Of a stretch of 64,000 nt of DNA, positions 57,890-64,000 are shown piece by piece. Position 1 is the stretch's first letter; each line of letters opens with the position of its first letter. A program made the position numbers and the translations under genes. The notes under the pieces are model-generated. The model was not told the DNA's origin, made no database searches, and was given only the letters and a program-made list of their open reading frames with translations. This DNA comes from Aselliscus stoliczkanus (taxonomy: Eukaryota > Chordata > Mammalia > Chiroptera > Hipposideridae): contig CM066731.1 in NCBI GenBank assembly GCA_033961575.1, positions 133,107,001 to 133,171,000 on the forward strand. Reading direction: 5' to 3'.

Positions 57890-60260
57890 ACACTTTTCCT
57901 CTTCAGAGCCTCAGGTTTCCTTTACTATATTTGATTACACATCACATAGTACACAAAAACGAATTCAACATGGATTACAGACCTGACGCTAAGAGCCAAA
58001 ACTGTAAAATTCTTAGAAAAAAATGCGTCTAAATTTTCATGACCATGGGTTTAGCAATGACTTCTTAGATATGACATCGAAAGTGTAAGACATAAAAAAA
58101 AATAAAATTAAAAATAAACTGGATTTTATAAAAATTGAAGTTTTGTGCTTCAAACATTACTATCAAGAAATGTGAAAAGACAACACAAATAAGCGAAGCT
58201 ATATATCATATATCTGATAAAGGATTTGGATTGAAGATTTATAAAGTGCAGAGGTCCAGCCTCCATGGAGTCCAGGGATTCCCTCGGGTGGGACGGAGTC
58301 AGCGAGGAAAAAAGAGAGAGAAGGAAAGCAAGAAGAGAGAAAGAGTGGAGATACCAGAAAGAGTTTTGCAGGAGTGTCACACTTTATTGTTACAGCATAT
58401 CCCTTTTATAGGGACTCTTGACCATTACCTCAATCACAAAACATTTCACATGAGTTTGGTGTTTTCTATTTCCCAGGATTTTCACAGTCTTTATTTCCCT
58501 GTAATTGCTCTCTCCAGGGTGCACTGTGACTTACTCTTCCATTAAAGGAATATCTTGTCTTTCACTGTGATAACCTCTATGAGACCCAGACTTAGTTTCT
58601 GCCTATCATCCAAAGAATGTTTATCATGACTGTTTTATGTTAAGGATAGACTTATCTCTATATATTGCCTAAACAGTGGTTACCATGACTACCTAGCCAT
58701 TATCCCAAATTCCAGCAGCTAGACTCACAGGGCATATTCTTGAGTTATTACTAAAAGACTAGCAGTGGCTGGGTTTAGAGTAAAAGCATATAAAGTCTAT
58801 TCCTAAGTAAATACAATACCTAGCAACCAAAGGGGTCTCACACCTCTCTTATCCAATGGAAGTAGCATCTGTTTCTCAGTCAAAGCTTCAGTATCTGTTG
58901 CTGCAACAAGGTAAAAGGTGAAAGAATTCAAACGAGGCTGTTGATTAACATACCCCATAGTCAGCAAGTCACCTCTAATCGGAACTCTCATGGCCTGGAG
59001 ACCTTTGGCCTCTGAGGAGACTTTTCACTGATTATCTTAGGCAAGTGAACTCAGGGGCTGATGTTATCATCAGTTTCTCACAGACAGGCTGTCAGTTTCT
59101 CACAGACAGGCCTTTTTGGCCTATGTGGCCAGAGGTCTGTGCCTCAGTTTCCAAGGGGCTTGAGTCCCCAATTTCTCAGTCCAGGGGTGCCCTTAGTGTA
59201 TAGCCTGTTTTAGGTAGTTTCCTTTTTTTTTTTTTTTTTTTAGGGAATCTTGCCCCATCGTTGACTTACACAGCCATCTCTCATTGGGGTACCATAGGAA
59301 CTTGCCACAAGTGCAGTAGAAGTACTGTCTCCTATAGGATCCGATGTAGATGAAAGACACATGGGTTCATAGAGGCAGGAGATATTACATGACCAACCAT
59401 AAGGCATCACCCCAAACATCCAGTGCTGAGTGTGGCAATGTGATCTTGTCAGACACTGGGGGGCTGTCAGCCCCCAACAATAATGAATAGTAAAAAGATC
59501 AATTAAAAATGGGCAAAAGCTTAAAAAAGTTATTTCTCTTAAGAAGATATAGAAATGGCCAGTAAGCACATGGAAAGATGCTCAATATCATTAGTTACTA
59601 AGAAAATTCAAATTAAAACCACAATGAGATATTACTTCAGACCTATATAGCATGTGTGTAATAACATCCCTACAACCAAAAAAACAGACAATAACAAGGG
59701 TCTTACAGAGCAACTGGAACTTGCATACACCTCTGGTAGAAATGTAAAATAGTGCCACCACTCTGCATATAATTTGGCACCTTTTTAATAAGTCACACAA
59801 AAATGTACAATACGACCTAGCAATTCTAATTGTAGGCATCTATCCCCCCAAATTATAAACATATCTGTGCATAAAAATATGTATGCAAATGTTTATAGCA
59901 CAAGTCATTTAAAATAGCAAAAAAGTGAAAACAATCCAGATGTTTATCCACTTGATATGGACAAACACAGACATTATACTAAAGTCCAGCATGATTTCAT
60001 TGCATGATTTCATTTATAGAAAATGTTCAGAAAAGGCAAATATTTAGTTGCAGAAAGTAGATTGACAATCCCTATGGCTGAGAATTTAAATGGGTTTGGG
60101 TACAGTGGACATTGGTGGTCTACTAGAGATGATGAAATGATCTAAAACTGGGTTGTGGTGATGGTTGTATAACTATAAATTTATTAAAAAACTTTAATTA
60201 TACACTTAAAACAGAAGAGTTTTCTGATATATAAATTATACCTCAATAAAATTGTTTTAA
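57890..60260 (+). repeat. L1 3' portion split by a solo class II LTR
   Basis: Sense L1 at 57890-58246 (CATGGATTACAGACCTGACG, AAAACTGTAAAATTCTTAG, AATGACTTCTTAGATATGAC) resumes at 59480 (TCAATTAAAAATGGGCAAAA, CATGGAAAGATGCTCAATAT, CCACAATGAGATATTACTTC). It runs through the 3' UTR to CCTCAATAAAATTG near 60258. Removing the LTR restores L1 order. Confidence 0.88.
58247..59479 (-). repeat. Solo class II ERV LTR, minus strand, inside L1
   Basis: 1233 bp from TGTTGGGGGCTGACAGCC (59479) to GGCTGGACCTCTGCA (58247). Flanks ATAAAG (58241-58246) and ATAATG (59480-59485) are a 6-bp duplication with one mismatch. It shares long blocks with the proviral LTRs (ATTCCCTCGGGTGGGACGG, CTTTATAGGGAC context, CCAAGGGGCTTGAGTCCCC) but is about 160 bp longer. 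The 109- and 62-codon minus frames within are shadows. Confidence 0.92.
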
Positions 60261-60507
60261 AATTCACATCTTCAATATATTGATAGCTTCCTTAAATCAA
60301 GAATAAAAATATGAATGTCCTACTGCAAAATCTAGTAGTCAGAATGGATAAAATATATAGTCAATATGCATATGGAAACATCAAATCTCAGTTAATTAAA
60401 AGACACAATTTATTCTGTTTTATTTTACTTTCTATTTGCTGTTCTGTCAATAAGTATAGAATTGGATATTTATTGGATATTAAGATTGTGGGGAAGTTGC
60501 TCTAGCA

Positions 60508-60722
60508 CAGGGGTTGGCAAACTTTTTCTGTAAAAGAAAATAGTACATAATTAAATGTCTTATGCAAAATACATATAATAAATAGTCTTTATCATAACTA
60601 TGTAAAAGAAGCAGAAACAACCTGTAAACAAGTGAGTGTTGCTATATTCTCGAAGAACTTTATTTACAACGAATGATGGCAAACCACATATGGCCCAGGG
60701 ACCATAGCATGTTTGCAGTCAC
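60508..60722 (+). repeat. hAT-Charlie-type nonautonomous DNA transposon
   Basis: CACAGGGGTTGGCAAACTTT then TTCTGTAAAAG, an AACTTTATTTACAACGAATG block, and ATATGGCCCAGGGACC near the right end, in the order of a common placental hAT-derived repeat. The right terminal repeat is degraded. Confidence 0.75.
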
Positions 60723-62169
60723 TTACTCTCACAAAAGAAACTTATGGAGATTTAAAAAATATTCTTCCAGGAGAAAAATTAGTCAAGTATCAAAAGTTTT
60801 ATTCGTCTCTTTTGAATATTTAAGTTCCACTTTTAGGTTTTTGTCCCAAGGGAAAATAATCAGAGCAACCAGATATATATAATTAGATTGTAATAATTAC
60901 ATAAATACATGCATACCATGATACTCTATACAGTTAAATGTGTATTTATACAAAAAGATATTTATTGGCATGAAAATAGCATAAAGGAAATAATATATAG
61001 ACATATATTAAAAAATAGTTGCATAGACTATACTGATTCCATTTAGTGTAATTACATGTGTACATGTCTGTGAATGATTTATATACCTGTAGTGGCAAAT
61101 ATAGGAATATATGCTTCTAATTTTTAATGATATTCTTATTTGTTGGTATAATTCCAGATAATTAAATGTTTTAAACATTTTATTTCCTATGTTACTTCTT
61201 TTCTATGGTAAATATATACACTAATGCTTAAAATGAAGTATTAAAATAAGAACCTGTATTGGCACATTTTCTTTAATGATTAAAAACATAAAAAATTTGT
61301 TCTTAACAATTTTTGAAGTTTTACTTATTTGAAGTTTCTAGTTGATAAAACTTTTCTGAATAACATTATATCTTTACAAGAAAGTATTTGTCAACCATAT
61401 AAAGTTTGTAACACATTACTTCAAAATCAGTTAATTAAATATTCAAGTTCATGTCTGAAGTTGAATGTTACTGATTAGAAGCAATCAATTTTTAAAGCCA
61501 TTTGAAAAGCCCTGCTGGTTCACTCTTTGTAAAAACTGGCCTAGATCACTGAGTTATACTCTTTTAATTATAGCAACAAACATGTTTCTGCTACACATTA
61601 TTCTGTACAATCATTTATTAATTTCCTCCGCTGTCTTTCAAATGTCATTTGAACTGCTACATAAGCTGCAGAGTCTAAATCATTTTAATTGCTAAATTTC
61701 CTTCTCAGAACTACTTAAAAATAAAAAGGCAATTTAGGTAATTAATCTGTCAGTGAGAAAACAACATAGATAAAATCCTTGATTAGCTAGAAGTCACCTT
61801 ATCAGACACCTCAGTTAACAGTAATTTTGGGAACACAACTTCAGGAGGGAAAAAAAAGACAAATTTTAGATTTGGGAACAAAGCAAACAAACAAAATCCC
61901 CCAAATCAAAGCTCTGGAAAACAATCTGCTTTTTTGCCCTTAGAAAGCAAAGTTGATTATTTAAATACTTTTTACTTCCTTTCCCAAGACTCAGGGAAAG
62001 ATGACTTTAAACTCTCCTTCTCCTACTATTATTCAAGGCTAACAATGCCTCCACTTCTTTGCTTTGATCCTTGTCATCCCATCACTGAGCTTCCAAACTA
62101 TACCAGGTCCATCACAACATTGTTTCTTTCATTCTTTTCTCCTTTCCACTTGTCAATAGAAATAAAAAG
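60723..62169. other. No gene; candidate single-copy noncoding block 61440-61830
   Basis: 60723-61430 is very AT-rich. 61440-61830 has balanced composition without repeat signature (e.g. GCCCTGCTGGTTCACTCTTT, GAACTGCTACATAAGCTGCA), the texture often seen in conserved noncoding DNA. Frames of 76 and 79 codons here show no domain. Confidence 0.4.
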
Positions 62170-62480
62170 GTAAACTGAGGCAAGCTTCAATAACCAGAAA
62201 TTGAATTTATTCAGGAATAGTACAGGAATTGCAATTTGGGAAATGCATGCTGTGTCAAACTACAGGTGAGCCCTTTGAGGGTGTAGGGTGGATTTTATTC
62301 ATGAGCAAGGAATGCAAAGAGAGGGAGGGCCAGCGAAAGTCCTAGCAGGACATTCTTTGGCTTGAGCATGGGATAGATTCTTGCTGGATATTAATTGATC
62401 AGGAGATAAGTCTCAGTCTTCTGTAAATCAGGCATTTACAGGAAATCAGACCCTCAGTTTTTAAGTTTCATTCTTCTGTG
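62170..62480. repeat. Possible old ERV-related repeat
   Basis: AATTGAATTTATTCAGGAAT and GAGCATGGGATAGATTC lie in a GC-richer island with LTR-like texture. Family and ends unresolved. Confidence 0.3.
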
Positions 62481-62814
62481 ACCGCATGGGTGACATTCTC
62501 TATTTCATATCCTCCAGTTACATTTTACATTGAAATTCTTCAACACACTTAAGTTCTTTTACTATACAGCATGGCCTCATCTCTCATCTTAAAAAATGTT
62601 CTCTTCAAAACCAAAGTTCTCAAACTATTCAACTACATGTGTCTTCTCTATTGTATTACCCTGTGTCATTACTGTCCTTTTCCCTGAAATCTGTTTTTTT
62701 TCAACCATTGTTTAAAATCTTTCTCAGGTACTAAATGATTTCTCAACAACCACATTCAATGCAAAAATGTGTTTTTTAATTAGAAAAATCTGTTTTTTCC
62801 CAGGAAGATTTATA

Positions 62815-62930
62815 TAAGCCCATGTAAACTGCTTCACCTCTCTCAGTCTTAGTTTTATCACCTTAGAGTTATACCTTTCATAGCTTTGTTGTGGACAAGT
62901 TTGAAAAATTAAGTAAGAAAAAATTAATGT
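62815..62930 (+). repeat. MIR SINE fragment
   Basis: AACTGCTTCACCTCTCTCAG, TCTTAGTTTTATCACCTTAG and CATAGCTTTGTTGTGGACAA follow MIR order in the sense direction. Confidence 0.65.
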
Positions 62931-63404
62931 GAATTAGTTACTCAACAATTTCATATTATTAGAGCAGACATGGAGTAAATAGTAAATTATATTTTAAATG
63001 TGTTAAGTTTATTAACATCACATTGACTTTATCATCTTCTAAACACCTATTCCATATTTTACCCATATTCTCACCTTTGCAGTTATCAAATTACGCCAAA
63101 CCGATCTTGCAAATAATCATTGACTTTATTGCCCCCTCACATCATTTTTGAAGTCCCTCCCTCAAAAAAAGCACGATTATTCCACAACCTTTCAAAAACT
63201 GCCTATCAACTTAATATCACACTCCCAAATCTTTAGCACCACAGAGACATTTTTTACATGTTTTGAAACTAATAATCCTAAATCTTCACCTCAAAAAGTG
63301 TTCCATTGAAATGGGGCTATTCTCAGTTTCTTGATTATGGCAGCCATTCTTTTTCATTCTCTGTCCATACTGTTTTCTCCCCTCTCCCCATCCCCACCTG
63401 TTTC
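62931..63404. other. No gene, nothing recognised
   Basis: Unassigned AT-rich sequence. Confidence 0.5.
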
Positions 63405-63645
63405 AGGATTGAATTTACATATTGTCTCAGCTATATAGCCTTCCCTGAACCCTCAGAGTTACTCCCTTTATAGTAACCATTGTAACTTTAATACATCTTA
63501 TTTTGTATTATAATATTATGTTATAAATGTTTAGCTCTCTCTGACCTTTTAAATGACAAATGAACTGATTTATTGTCACAGTTGATTCATGGATGAGTCC
63601 ACATTAGAGTCTGTCAACAAATGTTCTTTGAGAGAATTAATGAGT
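63405..63645 (+). repeat. L2 LINE fragment
   Basis: TAGCCTTCCCTGAACCCTCA followed by an AT-rich block and CAACAAATGTTCTTTGAGAG resembles a diverged L2 3' region in sense. Confidence 0.5.
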
Positions 63646-63936
63646 CATTTGATATTCCAGTTATTTCTATTGTGAAAATATGTTCTAAAACTATGATATT
63701 GATAAAAATACTAAAAAATGTTTAAGTTTTGTTGGTTATATGATGGAAGATTGTCTTAACCCCAACTTTTCATAGAAATCAGAAGGTTACACATTTTCAG
63801 AATTAAGTGAAAAACTACAAACAGACATTGCTGTAATTGGCACAGTAAGCATATATGGTGGTATCTAAAACCTACTAGAAATGTATTACTCTCATTTTAG
63901 ATTTTTCTAAGAAATAGCCCAAACTGATAATTCCTA

Positions 63937-64000
63937 ATTTTTTTTTTTTTTTTTTTTTTTTTTAGCTGAGCCATCCTGCCACCTGTTGGCAGCTCGAGGG
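63937..64000 (-). repeat. SINE (family B), cut by the window end
   Basis: A poly(T) of about 26 (the tail in reverse) then AGCTGAGCCATCCTGCCACC and TGTTGGCAGCTC, the 3' end of family B. The tRNA head lies beyond 64000. Confidence 0.9.

Overview
This is nuclear DNA from a placental mammal. It is AT-rich, has no convincing protein-coding exon, and is built almost entirely of layered retrotransposons and microsatellites. Ancient mammalian repeats (MIR, L2, MaLR LTRs, old L1) give the mammalian assignment. The youngest layer is two related tRNA-derived SINE families. The long form ends in a C-rich, AATAAA-containing tail that I recall as typical of SINEs from rhinolophoid (Yinpterochiroptera) bats. 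A bat is therefore my best guess, as inference; no database search was possible.

Layout. 1-11.9 kb: a long SINE, L1 fragments on the + strand, MaLR-type LTRs and MIRs. 11937-13005: a solo class II (betaretrovirus-like) LTR with a perfect 6-bp target duplication. 13-17.4 kb: mostly unrecognised sequence. 17.4-20 kb: a long SINE, then an L1 with a 5' inversion typical of twin priming. 20-24 kb: unrecognised AT-rich sequence. 24-34.9 kb: MaLR and ERVL-like LTRs, several minus-strand L1 tails, a GATA tract and two copies of an unidentified repeat. 35-42 kb: a dimeric SINE, and an L1 split by an old LTR. 42231-45900: an internally deleted class II provirus on the minus strand, with both LTRs, a tRNA-Lys3-type primer binding site, a polypurine tract, a gag matrix fragment and remnants of integrase and env. 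46-53 kb: microsatellites, MaLR LTRs and SINEs. 53084-54366: a full-length but inactivated mariner DNA transposon. 57.9-60.3 kb: an L1 split by another solo class II LTR. 60.5-64 kb: a hAT-type remnant, a candidate conserved noncoding stretch, MIR, L2, and a SINE cut by the window end.

No host genes act together here. The functional signals are those of mobile elements: LTR promoters and poly(A) signals, a retroviral primer site, tRNA-like internal promoters of SINEs, and transposase remnants. I found no new gene system. The most informative items are the deleted provirus and its relatives, the mariner with recognisable catalytic motifs, the inverted L1, the irregular SINEs (dimeric, duplicated head, poly(A) on both sides) and the two-copy unidentified repeat.
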